From a virus, in IMG/VR virus record IMGVR_UViG_3300036945_000206, positions 1-29,652 of that record: a stretch of DNA of 29,652 nt. The stretch is one strand, 5' to 3'. A program made the translations under genes and the position numbers. Shown here one piece after another: positions 20,672-29,610 of the stretch. Position 1 is the first letter of the stretch; every line of letters starts with the position of its first letter. Under the pieces are notes generated by a model. The model had not been told where the DNA came from. It did no database searches and saw only the letters and a list, made by a program, of their open reading frames with translations.

Positions 20672-21348
20672 TGACATCCTACGTAAAATCAACTAATTTT
20701 GCCAGTAAAGATTCGCTGGCTTCAGGCAATCCTTTAAAGATTGTCAAAGGCACTGAGATTGATATTGAGTTCAATAACATTGCAACTGCTGTAGATTCTA
20801 AGGCTGACACTACCAGCCCTACTTTCTCAGGTATTCCTCTGGCTCCTACAGCAGCGTTAGGTAATAACACTACCCAACTGGCTACAACTGCTTTTGTCCT
20901 TCAGCACCTGTATCCTGTGGGATCTATCTACATCAACGCTGGCGTTTCCACTAATCCTGCTACTTTGTTTGGCTTCGGTACTTGGGCAGCCTTCGGCGCA
21001 GGCCGAGTAATAGTCGGTTTGAACGGTTCTGATAGCTTGTTCGATGCTTTGGAAGAGACAGGAGGTAGCAAGGACGCTATTGTTGTTAGCCACACACATA
21101 CCTATAGCGGCACTACAGACGGTGTGGGTAACCACACTCATCCTATTAATCGGTATACTGCCACAGGGCCAGGGCAAAACGGTTTTGGTGGCGGCGACAA
21201 CGGTGTTTTCGCAGCTACTAACTATACAGGTGATGCGGGAGCGCACAGTCACACTTTCTCAGGAACCGCAGCGTCTACAGGCTCCAGCGGCACTAACGCT
21301 AACCTCCAGCCATACATCACAGTGGCTATGTGGAAGCGGACGGCATAA
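20671..21348 (+). CDS. short fibre / tail-collar-like protein
   Basis: 225 residues. After a virion-attachment-like start comes TTQLATTAFVLQHLYPVGSIYIN, then NPATLFGFGTWAAFGAGRVIVG, the tail-collar signature of short fibres. The C-terminus is Gly-rich with three H-x-H clusters (SHTHTYSG, NHTHPIN, AHSHTFSG), which in T4-like fibres bind metal ions along the trimer axis. It ends NANLQPYITVAMWKRTA, the usual end of this family. It could be a second receptor-binding protein besides the fibre at 16296-18122. Confidence 0.9.
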   Translation: MTSYVKSTNFASKDSLASGNPLKIVKGTEIDIEFNNIATAVDSKADTTSPTFSGIPLAPTAALGNNTTQLATTAFVLQHLYPVGSIYINAGVSTNPATLFGFGTWAAFGAGRVIVGLNGSDSLFDALEETGGSKDAIVVSHTHTYSGTTDGVGNHTHPINRYTATGPGQNGFGGGDNGVFAATNYTGDAGAHSHTFSGTAASTGSSGTNANLQPYITVAMWKRTA

Positions 21349-21672
21349 ATGCCTGACAGCATGATCCAGCATCACTTTAGCGATGGCTTATACGCCAAGC
21401 AGATGAGTCTCGCTAAAGGCTCTCTTGCTTGCCAACACAAACATACCTATGACCACTTGAGTATCTTAGCTCAAGGTAAGGTCAGGGTATTATTTGACAA
21501 CGATGTAGTAGAGACATACACTGCCCCTACCTGCATCAATATTGTTAAAGATGTTAACCATACCGTCTTAGCCTTAGAAGATTCTGTGTGGTTCTGTATC
21601 CATCAAACTGAGGAAACTGACGTGAATAAAGTAGATCAAGTTTTAATTAAAGATATGAAAGTGGAGGCTTAA
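21349..21672 (+). CDS. cupin-fold protein
   Basis: 107 residues with a complete small cupin pattern: GSLACQHKHTYDHLSILAQG (H30, H32 and H36 as likely metal ligands) and PTCINIVKDVNHTVLALED (H71). It starts directly after the stop of the collar-like protein (TAAATG). Cupins are beta barrels with enzyme or sugar-binding roles; beside fibre genes it may act on or bind surface glycans, or be a virion component. No substrate can be told from the sequence. Confidence 0.82.
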   Translation: MPDSMIQHHFSDGLYAKQMSLAKGSLACQHKHTYDHLSILAQGKVRVLFDNDVVETYTAPTCINIVKDVNHTVLALEDSVWFCIHQTEETDVNKVDQVLIKDMKVEA

Positions 21673-21673
21673 T

Positions 21674-22696
21674 ATGCCTATTGGAGCAATTATCGGGGGA
21701 GGTCTTGGCCTCTTAGGTGGTATTATTGGCGGTAACTCTGCCGAAGACGCAGCACAGACATCCGCTAACGCACAACTTGAAGCTGCTCGTGTAGCAGCAG
21801 AAGCACAGAAGTTCCGTCCAGTGGGTGTCACTACCCGCTTCGGTTCCTCTAACTTCCAGATGTCTCCTGAAGGTTATCTTCAGTCGGCAGGCTACGATGT
21901 CTCCCCTGAAGTAGCTGCAATGCGTGATCGCTTGCTGTCTCAGGCAGGCGGTGCAGGTATGCAGGCGGGCGAGCAGGCTCAGGCGGCTCAACAACAACTG
22001 TTCGGCTTAGGTCAACAGTATCTGGCTCAGTCTCCTCAAGAGGCTGCACAGCAGTGGATGCAATCTCAACAGGCTCTCTTGCAGCCCGGTCGTCAGCAGG
22101 CACAAGCAGGCTTGACACAGAACCTGTTCAATACAGGCCGTGGTGGTGTTGCAGTCTCTCAAGGTGGTATGATGGGTGCAGCTAACCCTGAGCAACAAGC
22201 TCTCTTGAACTCTCAGATGTTGCAGGATATGCAGTTGGCGGCACAGGCACAAGAGCAAGGCAGAGCACAGACTACCTTCGGTGCAGGTTTGTTCGGCACA
22301 GGCTTAGACTTGGCTTCTGCTGGTTATAACCCAGTTAAGACACAGTTCGGCTTGGCTCAGGGCTTGGAATCTGCGGGTCAAGATGCCCTCACCTTAGGTA
22401 CTAACTTAGGCGGTCTGAACACACAGGCGGGCACTAACATTGCTAATACCTTGTATCAAGGCTCTACCAACGCAGCTAATACTATGCAAGCAGCTAACGC
22501 TTATAGCCCATTTGGTACTGCTTTGACAGCAGCCGCAGGTAACAAGCAACTGACACAAGGTATCTCTAACTGGATGAACCCTTATGGAGGCACACCTCAG
22601 GGAGCCTACGGCCAACAGGATCAGTACTTAGCAGGGGCAATGGCCAATCCACAGACACAACAAGCTCGTATGCTGGCTGCCCAGTGGGGCGAATAA
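21674..22696 (+). CDS. internal virion / DNA ejection protein, 340 aa
   Basis: The N-terminus MPIGAIIGGGLGLLGGIIGG is a glycine-zipper membrane-active segment. An Ala/Gln-rich, strongly helical body follows (QAQAAQQQLFGLGQQYLAQS). Position and composition match the ejection (internal virion) proteins that leave the capsid with the DNA and form a channel across the periplasm. It is the first of three such genes in a row, each with its own good ribosome binding site. Confidence 0.82.
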   Translation: MPIGAIIGGGLGLLGGIIGGNSAEDAAQTSANAQLEAARVAAEAQKFRPVGVTTRFGSSNFQMSPEGYLQSAGYDVSPEVAAMRDRLLSQAGGAGMQAGEQAQAAQQQLFGLGQQYLAQSPQEAAQQWMQSQQALLQPGRQQAQAGLTQNLFNTGRGGVAVSQGGMMGAANPEQQALLNSQMLQDMQLAAQAQEQGRAQTTFGAGLFGTGLDLASAGYNPVKTQFGLAQGLESAGQDALTLGTNLGGLNTQAGTNIANTLYQGSTNAANTMQAANAYSPFGTALTAAAGNKQLTQGISNWMNPYGGTPQGAYGQQDQYLAGAMANPQTQQARMLAAQWGE

Positions 22697-22706
22697 GGAG
22701 TAACAC

Positions 22707-23963
22707 ATGGCTGAAGTAGTTAATAGTTTATTTGGGATCACTCCAGAATCCCTCATGGCACAGCGTGACGAAGCTCTGCAAACTCAGGCAATGCAGTACG
22801 CTAAGATGGATCCCTTCCAACGAGCCACTGCTGGTATCTATCGTGGTGCTAACCAACTTGGTGGTGCTGTCGGTGGTATGCTCGGTGGTCAAGACCCTGA
22901 GTTGATGCGTCTTCAGCAGCGTCAAGGTACGTTGCAGGGTATTGATCTGACTAGCCCTGAGTCCTTGAAGCAAGGCATTCAAGCTGCTATGCAGAACAAA
23001 GACTACCAACTGGTTAGTGAGTTGAATAATCGTTATCAAGCTGCTAATAAGGCTGCTCTTGATGCTGATGTTCAACGATCTATTATTACTAAGAACACCG
23101 CTGAAAAGAACGCTGCTGCTACTCCCGCTGCGATTGTTTCGGCTCAACGCATTGCTGCACTCAAGCAAGCAATTCCTGCATACAAAGCAGCAGGGGATGA
23201 CGCAACTGTAACCTTATTGCAAAATGAATTAGATGCTCTGACTCCCGCTGAAAAGACAATCAACTTTGGAGCTGAGGCTGAAAGATATGCCCGTCAGCTT
23301 TATAACAAACCTTATGCGTCGCTTTCTCAAACAGAGATGGCAAAGGTTAATGGTAAGGTGGAAGAAACAGCTAAAGAGCGTGCTCCTAAGATTGTTAATA
23401 ACATTCCCGGTGTAGATAAAGCAGGTGATGTTACGGGTCTTCGTAAAGACATTCAAGCTATTACTAAACCATATCAAGATAAAGCGGATGCAGCTAACGA
23501 TGCTATTGGATTAGCTAACATGGCTATTAAGACTAAGAACTTCGCTTCTGTGGCTAGCTTGTCTCGTAGTTTATCTAAGGCAGCAGGTGATCAGCAAATT
23601 ACAGCAGGTGACGTATCCGCTTTCGGTATTGACCCTTCGTTAGTAGGTACTGTTGCTGATACTCTTACTCGTTTTGCAACAGGCGTACCTACAGAAAATA
23701 CACTGATCCAGCTTCGTGAAGTGGCTAAAGTTATTGAGGCTAAAAATAAAGGACGTATTCAGCAAGAAGAAGAGCAGACCATGAATGTCGCAAGGTCTAG
23801 TAAACTTTTTACTGAAGAGCAGATTCAAACAGTGTTTCCTCGTCGTCCCAAAGATAACGCAGCAGGTAAAACATCTTTCACTTCTGTTGAAGCTGCAACG
23901 GCTGCTAAACTCCCTAAAGGGACAATGATTACAATTAACGGTCGTCGCGCCGTAGTGGAGTAA
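22707..23963 (+). CDS. internal virion protein, 418 aa
   Basis: Starts MAEVVNSLFGITPESLMAQR, with DPFQRATAGIYRGANQLGGAVGGMLGGQDPELMRLQQRQ and later helical repeats. The 'LFGITPE.L...RD......A.......PF......' start is familiar from podovirus internal proteins. It has no enzyme motif I can see. GGAG is upstream. Probably the second layer of the ejection apparatus. Confidence 0.82.
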   Translation: MAEVVNSLFGITPESLMAQRDEALQTQAMQYAKMDPFQRATAGIYRGANQLGGAVGGMLGGQDPELMRLQQRQGTLQGIDLTSPESLKQGIQAAMQNKDYQLVSELNNRYQAANKAALDADVQRSIITKNTAEKNAAATPAAIVSAQRIAALKQAIPAYKAAGDDATVTLLQNELDALTPAEKTINFGAEAERYARQLYNKPYASLSQTEMAKVNGKVEETAKERAPKIVNNIPGVDKAGDVTGLRKDIQAITKPYQDKADAANDAIGLANMAIKTKNFASVASLSRSLSKAAGDQQITAGDVSAFGIDPSLVGTVADTLTRFATGVPTENTLIQLREVAKVIEAKNKGRIQQEEEQTMNVARSSKLFTEEQIQTVFPRRPKDNAAGKTSFTSVEAATAAKLPKGTMITINGRRAVVE

Positions 23964-23965
23964 AA

Positions 23966-26503
23966 ATGGCTATTAGATTTCTTGACGATGAACAACCAAG
24001 CACTATTCGTTTCTTAGACGAAGCTCCTGCCACGCCGGGAAACTCAAGCAGCCAAATCCCGACAGGAGGTGATCCAACAGTACCCCTTACTCAGGCTCCT
24101 CCTAATGCACAGCAACGAATGTTTAACAATGCGTTAGCAGGTGCTGCTGCTATTCCGGGTGTTGGCTTAGCTGCAAGAGGTATTCAGGCAGTTACAGCAG
24201 GTACTCGGTTTGCTCCTTACGGTCAAGCTGCGGCTAATCTGTTTATTCCTAAGACTGGTGTAGACTTAGCTCGACAGACTGCCCTTAGCGCAGGTACTAC
24301 AGTGGCTGCTGGTGAAGTAGGGCAAGCAGTAGCTCAGAAGGCAGGTGAACAGTATCGTTTGCCTGCTGAGATGGGTGCTGGTTTGGCTTTAGCATTACCT
24401 GCTAACACAGCTATGAATGCCTTGGAAGCTGGTGTACGAGGAGTAGCCAACAAAGCAGCAGGTCGTGGCTTGTTTGATTCAGGTGTACGTGCCGCTGAAG
24501 TTGTAGGAGGTGCTCGTGCTGAATCTAGACTTCGTAGTGCCATTGAAGCAAACCCTGACTTGACTGCTGACCTTGCCCGTGCTGCTGAGATTGAACAGCT
24601 TACAGGTGTCAAGTTACCTGTTCCTGCTGCCTCTAAAGGTGATACAACTCTGACCGGTATGTTAGCTTCTCAGACTTCCCGTAGCGAGAACGCAGCCTTT
24701 ACCGCTGCTATCAAGCAACAAGAGAAGGATGCTATTGAGGCTGTAAGGACAGCTCAGAAGAAGCTTGCAGGTGATCCTCGTAACGCAGCACTGACTGCTG
24801 AAGTAGAAGCTAAGAAACTCGCTTACGAGAACTCACGACGTGAGACTGCTTATGCTATGAAGCAAGCAAACATTGACCGTCAAGTTGGACAGATCAATAC
24901 ACGTATCCAAGACTTAACTTCTGATTCTCTAATCACAAGTGCAGGTAAAGAAGATATTGGTAATCGTGTTACCAGTTTACTTAATGCCCGTGAAGCTGTT
25001 ATTCGAGATGAGTTCAAGCCTTTGTATAAGGAAGTATTGGATAATGCTTCTAAGTCCGGTATTGAAATGGATTCTCCTGTAGTTGCAAGTCTGTGGAACT
25101 TCACAAAACAGCGACAAGCTGAAGATGTGTTCAACAAGTTTCCTGCTTTGGACAATGCTATTAAGAAAGTGTTAGCTCCTACCAAAGCTCCTGTTAGTAG
25201 TACATTTGCAGCAAAGTATCCTAACTTGGTTAAGTCAGTTGAAGGTACGTTTAAGCCTATGGGCGTAACAGACATTGACTCTTTGAAGCGAGGTATTAAC
25301 CGCGCTATCGGAGATACTCAAGACAAAGACCAGTTGCGTATGTTGTATGAGTTAAAGAATAAGTTTGATGAGTCGCTGAGTACGCTCCCTGAAGATTTTG
25401 TGCAGTCGTATAAAGGCTTGGACAAACAGTATGCTGAGAAATTAGGTATTCCTTTTAGCGAAGCTGGTGTTGTGTCTGTTGATCGTGCTCGGTTTGTTGA
25501 GTCTACTGTTCCGATGTTGACAAGCAAACCTTCAGCTATTCGTCAGATTCTCTCGGCAACTGATAACTCTCCTGAAGCTGTTCAGATTGTTAAAGACGCT
25601 TTCTTGATGAAAATCAGCCAGACTAACGGTATTGTCAATCCTAACACAATGTCTGTTAACCCTGCTGCTTTGCAGTCCTTTGTTCGTAAGAACCAAGAAG
25701 CTATTGATCAGGTTCCCGGCTTGCGCCAGAAGTTAGAAGGTCTTTCTACTAACGTGGATGGTCTATTAGCTAACCGTGAGCGTTTACTTGATCTTCAGAA
25801 GAACGCAGCTATCGGTAAGATTGAGAATGTTTGGTCACGGGCTTATGGTCAGCAAGGCGGTTTTGAAGGTTTTGTAAACAGAGCCTTGAACAATAATGCA
25901 GAACTTAACCAGTTGATGGTGGCAGCAGGTACTGATCCTACATTACAGCGTGGTCTTAAAGCTGTAGTTATGGACTTAGGCTTAAAGTCATCTAACAAAC
26001 TTGGATTCTTTGACGACAACGCTCAGGCTATCAATACCTTGTTTGGTAAGGATCACGCACAGAACGTAAAAGCTTTGTTAGAAGCTTCTGAACGGTTGGC
26101 TAAGAATCCTGTGATGACTAAGATTAATCAATCTTTGTCTCAGACAACTCAGTTTGAACAGTTAACAGGCTCTGATCCTGCTCGTGCAGCTTCGTTGCTT
26201 CGTCAGCAAGTGCAGAGTACCTTCTATAAAGTCTCTACTCTTTTGAGTAAGTTCTTGCAGAATAAATCTGTTAAGTCTGAGAACACTGAGATTCAAGAGT
26301 TCTTATCTGATCCTAAGAATGTTAAAGATATGTCTGAAGCAATCAAGGCTATGGAGACAGGCGGTGATGCTTTTGTTACCAAGCTCAAAGAAGGCGGTAA
26401 GAAGCTGGCAGGTAATGCAGCGGTTGCTGCTTTGATCGGTGCATCTGCTCCAGCACGTATTGTTGAGCGTGAAGATACCGTACCGTTAGACACACAGGAG
26501 TAA
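23966..26503 (+). CDS. large internal virion / ejection protein, 845 aa
   Basis: The largest protein of the window. The N-terminus has two IRFLDE/D motifs (AIRFLDDEQPSTIRFLDEAP), which I recall from large internal proteins of podoviruses and related prophages. Next is an Ala/Gly-rich, possibly membrane-active stretch (NNALAGAAAIPGVGLAARGIQ), then long helical regions to the end, including AAVAALIGASAPARI. No transglycosylase motif is obvious by eye. It stands three bases after the previous gene and just before lysis genes, as T7 gp16-like proteins stand near the end of the virion block. Confidence 0.85.
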   Translation: MAIRFLDDEQPSTIRFLDEAPATPGNSSSQIPTGGDPTVPLTQAPPNAQQRMFNNALAGAAAIPGVGLAARGIQAVTAGTRFAPYGQAAANLFIPKTGVDLARQTALSAGTTVAAGEVGQAVAQKAGEQYRLPAEMGAGLALALPANTAMNALEAGVRGVANKAAGRGLFDSGVRAAEVVGGARAESRLRSAIEANPDLTADLARAAEIEQLTGVKLPVPAASKGDTTLTGMLASQTSRSENAAFTAAIKQQEKDAIEAVRTAQKKLAGDPRNAALTAEVEAKKLAYENSRRETAYAMKQANIDRQVGQINTRIQDLTSDSLITSAGKEDIGNRVTSLLNAREAVIRDEFKPLYKEVLDNASKSGIEMDSPVVASLWNFTKQRQAEDVFNKFPALDNAIKKVLAPTKAPVSSTFAAKYPNLVKSVEGTFKPMGVTDIDSLKRGINRAIGDTQDKDQLRMLYELKNKFDESLSTLPEDFVQSYKGLDKQYAEKLGIPFSEAGVVSVDRARFVESTVPMLTSKPSAIRQILSATDNSPEAVQIVKDAFLMKISQTNGIVNPNTMSVNPAALQSFVRKNQEAIDQVPGLRQKLEGLSTNVDGLLANRERLLDLQKNAAIGKIENVWSRAYGQQGGFEGFVNRALNNNAELNQLMVAAGTDPTLQRGLKAVVMDLGLKSSNKLGFFDDNAQAINTLFGKDHAQNVKALLEASERLAKNPVMTKINQSLSQTTQFEQLTGSDPARAASLLRQQVQSTFYKVSTLLSKFLQNKSVKSENTEIQEFLSDPKNVKDMSEAIKAMETGGDAFVTKLKEGGKKLAGNAAVAALIGASAPARIVEREDTVPLDTQE

Positions 26504-26506
26504 ACA

Positions 26507-26890
26507 ATGACATTCGCATTAGGACAACGAAGCAAGGAGAGGCTCTCAGGAGTCCATCCCGATCTAGTTAAAGTCATCGAAGAAGCTATCAAGGATAGTC
26601 CTCTGGACTTCTCCATCACTGAAGGCTTACGCACCAAGGAGCGCCAGAAGGAACTCTTTGATGCAGGTAAGTCTCAAACCATGAACAGCAGGCATCTTAC
26701 AGGTAAAGCTGTGGATATTGCTGTTCTGGTTGATGGCAAGGTTACATGGGAATTCCCTAAGTATCGACTGGTTGCAGATCATATCAAGAAGATTGCTAAA
26801 GACATGAAGATTGATATAGTCTGGGGTGGTGATTGGCAGTCCTTTAAAGACGGCCCTCACTTTGAACTACATAGGAGTGTCTACAAATGA
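26507..26890 (+). CDS. endolysin, M15 L-alanyl-D-glutamate peptidase
   Basis: A 127-residue metallopeptidase that would cut cell-wall peptides for lysis. The VanY/M15C zinc motif SRHLTGKAVDIAV gives H63 and D70, and WGGDWQSFKDGPHFEL supplies the later ligand H118 and probably the catalytic acid D109. The length equals T5-type endolysins. There is no signal peptide, so export depends on the holin next to it. The stop overlaps the holin start (ATGA). Confidence 0.95.
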   Translation: MTFALGQRSKERLSGVHPDLVKVIEEAIKDSPLDFSITEGLRTKERQKELFDAGKSQTMNSRHLTGKAVDIAVLVDGKVTWEFPKYRLVADHIKKIAKDMKIDIVWGGDWQSFKDGPHFELHRSVYK

Positions 26891-27294
26891 TCTTAGAATC
26901 TTTACTAGGAATCGGTGGTAAGCTTATTGACAAGCTCATCCCTGATCCAACTGCTAAGGCTGAAGCTCAACTGAAGCTGGCACAGATGGCTCAGGACGGC
27001 GAGCTTGCTAAGATGGCTAACGATACTGAGCTGTTCAAGACTGAGCAGGAGAACGTAACTGGTAGGTGGACTTCAGACATGGCGAGTGACTCTTGGCTGT
27101 CCAAGAACATTCGTCCACTGTCTTTAATCGCTATCTTCTCTGGTTACTTTACCTTTGCTATGATGTCTGCCTACGGCTACAACGCTAACGAAGCCTATGT
27201 CACTCTCTTGGGTAACTGGGGTATGTTGATCTTCGGAGCCTACTTCGGTTCACGGAGTCTTGAAAAGATAACTGAACTTAGGACAAAGAAGTGA
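26887..27294 (+). CDS. holin, 3-TM (gene-transfer-agent type)
   Basis: 135 residues. After an N-terminal amphipathic part (LLGIGGKLIDKLIPD) and a charged helix (AQLKLAQMAQDGELAKM), SKNIRPLSLIAIFSGYFTFAMM and LLGNWGMLIFGAYFGSRSL form membrane segments. The SWLSKNIRPLSLI entry into the membrane is typical of the 3-TM holin family seen in gene transfer agents and many phages. It overlaps the endolysin, and together they form the lysis cassette. Confidence 0.85.
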   Translation: MILESLLGIGGKLIDKLIPDPTAKAEAQLKLAQMAQDGELAKMANDTELFKTEQENVTGRWTSDMASDSWLSKNIRPLSLIAIFSGYFTFAMMSAYGYNANEAYVTLLGNWGMLIFGAYFGSRSLEKITELRTKK

Positions 27295-27518
27295 AACAAC
27301 AGGAAGTATCACATAACGAAATCTACGAGAGGCTAATAGCGGTAGAAGCTAAGGTAGATAAGGTAGCGACAGATACAGAGGACATGGTATCTGCTTTCCA
27401 TGCTGCTCAAGGGGCTTTTACAGTCCTTGATTGGGTAGCTAAGGTAGCTAAACCTATCCTGTGGATTGCAGGCGGTATCGCTGCTGTGTTGACTGTACTA
27501 CACAATCAAAAGTTGTAA
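27291..27518 (+). CDS. small membrane protein of lysis cassette
   Basis: 75 residues starting with GTG at 27291, overlapping the holin stop (GTGA). The N-terminal half is a coiled-coil-like helix (EIYERLIAVEAKVDKVATDTED). One C-terminal membrane helix follows (ILWIAGGIAAVLTVL) with a short basic end. This fits a second holin, an antiholin or another lysis regulator; no lipoprotein box or classical spanin signature is present. Confidence 0.78.
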   Translation: MKQQEVSHNEIYERLIAVEAKVDKVATDTEDMVSAFHAAQGAFTVLDWVAKVAKPILWIAGGIAAVLTVLHNQKL

Positions 27519-27530
27519 GTACAAACAGAT

Positions 27531-27565
27531 AAGGCCACTAGAGTTTACGCTCTAGTGGCCTTTTT
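27531..27565 (+). terminator. strong terminator between convergent operons
   Basis: A perfect 13-bp stem (AAGGCCACTAGAG at 27531-27543, CTCTAGTGGCCTT at 27550-27562) with a six-base loop and a T tract to 27565. It lies after the last rightward gene, and its reverse reads as a hairpin followed by TTATCTGTTT, so it may also stop the leftward transcript from the ClpP-like gene. Confidence 0.95.
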
Positions 27566-27568
27566 CGT

Positions 27569-28198
27569 TTACTCTACAGTAACTTCCTTAACCTTCTTAG
27601 GCTTAGGCGGCTTACTCAGCCCATTAAGATACTTATAACGCTTCACCATCCGCTTACCTGCCTCTTCAGCGTCGAACCAGAACTCCTTCCCATTCTTCAG
27701 CTCATCCAGTTCCTTAGCTGTCAAGAAACCCGTGTAGCAGGTATCAAGTAGCTTGTTAATCTGCTTGGTAGCAAAGTCAGTCTGGTTCTTGATGTTAGGC
27801 ACTGTACCGATAGAGCCATAATGAGCTGTGTGGAGCATGAAGTCTGCGCTCTCAGCGATGTAGCACTCATTAGCCATACAAGCAATCATAGAGGCGGCGC
27901 TGTAGGCAGAACCAAGGACAGTCACAGAGACATCTCCTCGACAACCCTTCATGGCCTCAATGATTGACCATGCACTATCAGCACGTCCACCTGAGCTGTT
28001 AATCAAGATGTTCACGTTATCATTCTCACCACACGTAGCCAAGCAGTGAATGACATCACGGTAGTTACCCGGAGAAGTAATATCTTCATCCAAGAATACC
28101 AAGTGAGTGCTCATCTGCTGAGTGCTTGTACGGATAAGACCTTTTTGCTCTGGCATCATCATCATTAGTTCTTCAATTCCTTCGTTAGCTTTAGCCAT
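27569..28198 (-). CDS. ClpP-like serine protease
   Basis: A 209-residue protein of the ClpP/crotonase-fold protease family. INSSGGRADSAWSIIEAM is the usual oxyanion region, GSAYSAASMIACMA carries the nucleophile S103, and FMLHTAHYGSIG carries H123. Where E. coli ClpP has the catalytic Asp (RDRFLSA), this sequence has KEFWFDA, so the third residue may be Glu or the Asp two positions later. Phage copies are often head-maturation proteases placed beside the portal; this one instead stands on the opposite strand with PhoH, so it may process other targets. It overlaps PhoH by one base (TAATG). Confidence 0.88.
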   Translation of the reverse strand: MAKANEGIEELMMMMPEQKGLIRTSTQQMSTHLVFLDEDITSPGNYRDVIHCLATCGENDNVNILINSSGGRADSAWSIIEAMKGCRGDVSVTVLGSAYSAASMIACMANECYIAESADFMLHTAHYGSIGTVPNIKNQTDFATKQINKLLDTCYTGFLTAKELDELKNGKEFWFDAEEAGKRMVKRYKYLNGLSKPPKPKKVKEVTVE

Positions 28199-28944
28199 TA
28201 TTCTCCATCCTCATATTTAACACGGGCAATAATATAGTTCTTAACAAGTGAGCTACGAACAATATCTTCGATATGGAACTCAATACGGATGAACTCCTTC
28301 ATCAGACCTGCAATGTCAAAGAACTTCAGGATACCGCTCTTGTCATCCTTCTTCTTTAGGTCAGTCTGTCGGTAGTCACCACAGAAGATAATCTTGGACT
28401 TGTCACCAACACGGGTAATGATGGTATCAAGCTCCTCGAAGGTCATGTTCTGCACCTCATCCACGACAATGATGCTATTAGAGAAGGTTGTCCCTCGAAT
28501 GAACGAGGTAGACACAAACTCAATATGTCCTTGCTCTACCAACCGATCCCACGCATCCTTACGCTTGAACAGGTCACTACAGATCTGTCGGTAAGGTTGG
28601 ATATACACCTCCATCTTCTCATCTGCATCTCCCGGCAAGAAGCCCATGTCACGCCCTTGAACGCTACTACGGATGATAGTCACCTTGTTAAAGGGATTGT
28701 TACGATCCATAGCCTCTTCCAAAGCTTTGTACAAGGCAATGTATGTCTTACCTGTACCTGCTACGCCATGCAAGGCCATGAAGTAGTTACTGGCCTGATA
28801 CGCCTCAAAGAAGTCCATCTGCTTATCAGTCTTAGGCTTAATGACTGTCATGTCATCCAGCTTCAACTTCAGACTGTTACTAACCTTCTCACGAGGAGTC
28901 AGTTCCTTAGCCGGGATAGCTCGGTTCATTTGCTTAGTTGCCAT
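28198..28944 (-). CDS. PhoH-like ATPase
   Basis: 248 residues. Walker A HGVAGTGKT (59-67) and Walker B IIVVDEVQNM (D162) lie in the PhoH/RNA-helicase-like arrangement. VTIIRSSVQGRDMGFLPGDADEKM is the family signature between them, followed by FCGDYRQTD. PhoH-like proteins are widespread in phages; bacterial homologues are linked to phosphate stress and RNA metabolism, but the phage role is unsettled. It is read together with the ClpP-like gene. No Pho box is evident in the 14-base gap upstream. Confidence 0.93.
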   Translation of the reverse strand: MATKQMNRAIPAKELTPREKVSNSLKLKLDDMTVIKPKTDKQMDFFEAYQASNYFMALHGVAGTGKTYIALYKALEEAMDRNNPFNKVTIIRSSVQGRDMGFLPGDADEKMEVYIQPYRQICSDLFKRKDAWDRLVEQGHIEFVSTSFIRGTTFSNSIIVVDEVQNMTFEELDTIITRVGDKSKIIFCGDYRQTDLKKKDDKSGILKFFDIAGLMKEFIRIEFHIEDIVRSSLVKNYIIARVKYEDGE

Positions 28945-28958
28945 TAATACTTCCTTGG

Positions 28959-29144
28959 TTAAGCTTCGTTGATAAATACTAGATGAGGCATTGTACGTAC
29001 CTGTGGGAACCTCTCAAGGAAGTCCTCACGAGATAGGTCAACACCTACAACGATCTCTGTAAAGGACTCGCCATCCTTGTTTAACCTATTTTTTAAGGCC
29101 ACGCAAGCAGGGCAATTATCTTTACTATACACCACTATTTTCAT
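28959..29144 (-). CDS. glutaredoxin/thioredoxin-like protein
   Basis: A short thioredoxin-fold protein, 61 aa from the ATG at 29142-29144 (AAGGAT upstream). MKIVVYSKDNCPACVALKNRL has the active site C-P-A-C, and VRTMPHLVFINEA has the usual cis-Pro strand (TMPHLVF). It is shorter than normal glutaredoxins, lacking the last helix. Likely role is electron supply to a ribonucleotide reductase or another redox enzyme; the protein ending GECVACHA just upstream would suit such a partner. It overlaps the HNH gene by 20 bases. Confidence 0.88.
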   Translation of the reverse strand: MKIVVYSKDNCPACVALKNRLNKDGESFTEIVVGVDLSREDFLERFPQVRTMPHLVFINEA

Positions 29145-29595
29145 CTTGATCCTTATATGTTTTGAATACCCAAGTAGCAAACTGAAGCAACTGTTCTTTT
29201 GTTGCGTTCTGCTTCATGGTGTTTGCCAAGTTGGACATGATTTGAATATTATCTTTAGTATATCCTCCTTTTGGGTCTATCCGATCCACAGAAGGGCTTG
29301 TCTGCGAAAATCCTTTGTTACTTCTTTCAAGTTTGATATTGAAAACAGGACATATTGTTACTTTTACAATATCCTCAATTTCTAAGTCACAAGGAATACC
29401 CGCCTTTTTAGACCTCTGCCTGATGTTATCCAGAGTCTTCTGAGCTGGGTTTTCTTTCCTATATGTCTTATCTCTACTCTTTTGGCACTCTTTACAGACA
29501 GACTGAAGCCCGTCATATCTGCTTTTGTTCTTGTTGAAGGAAGTACTACCTTTTTCTTCCGAGCACATAGGACAAAACTTTACAACAGGCTCCAT
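29125..29595 (-). CDS. zinc-ribbon HNH-like endonuclease
   Basis: 156 residues: an N-terminal zinc ribbon (FCPMCSEEKGSTSF, then QSVCKECQKSRD), a basic linker, CPVFNIKLER and an HNH-like core SVDRIDPKGGYTKDNIQIMS with LANTMKQNATKEQL. It is a longer paralogue of the protein at 1710-2111 and carries the zinc ribbon that also occurs alone at 9827-10096. A free-standing homing-type nuclease is most likely. It sits between the incomplete upstream gene and glutaredoxin, so it may have been inserted into that pair. Confidence 0.85.
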   Translation of the reverse strand: MEPVVKFCPMCSEEKGSTSFNKNKSRYDGLQSVCKECQKSRDKTYRKENPAQKTLDNIRQRSKKAGIPCDLEIEDIVKVTICPVFNIKLERSNKGFSQTSPSVDRIDPKGGYTKDNIQIMSNLANTMKQNATKEQLLQFATWVFKTYKDQDENSGV

Positions 29596-29610
29596 TCTAC
29601 TTCTCCTTAG

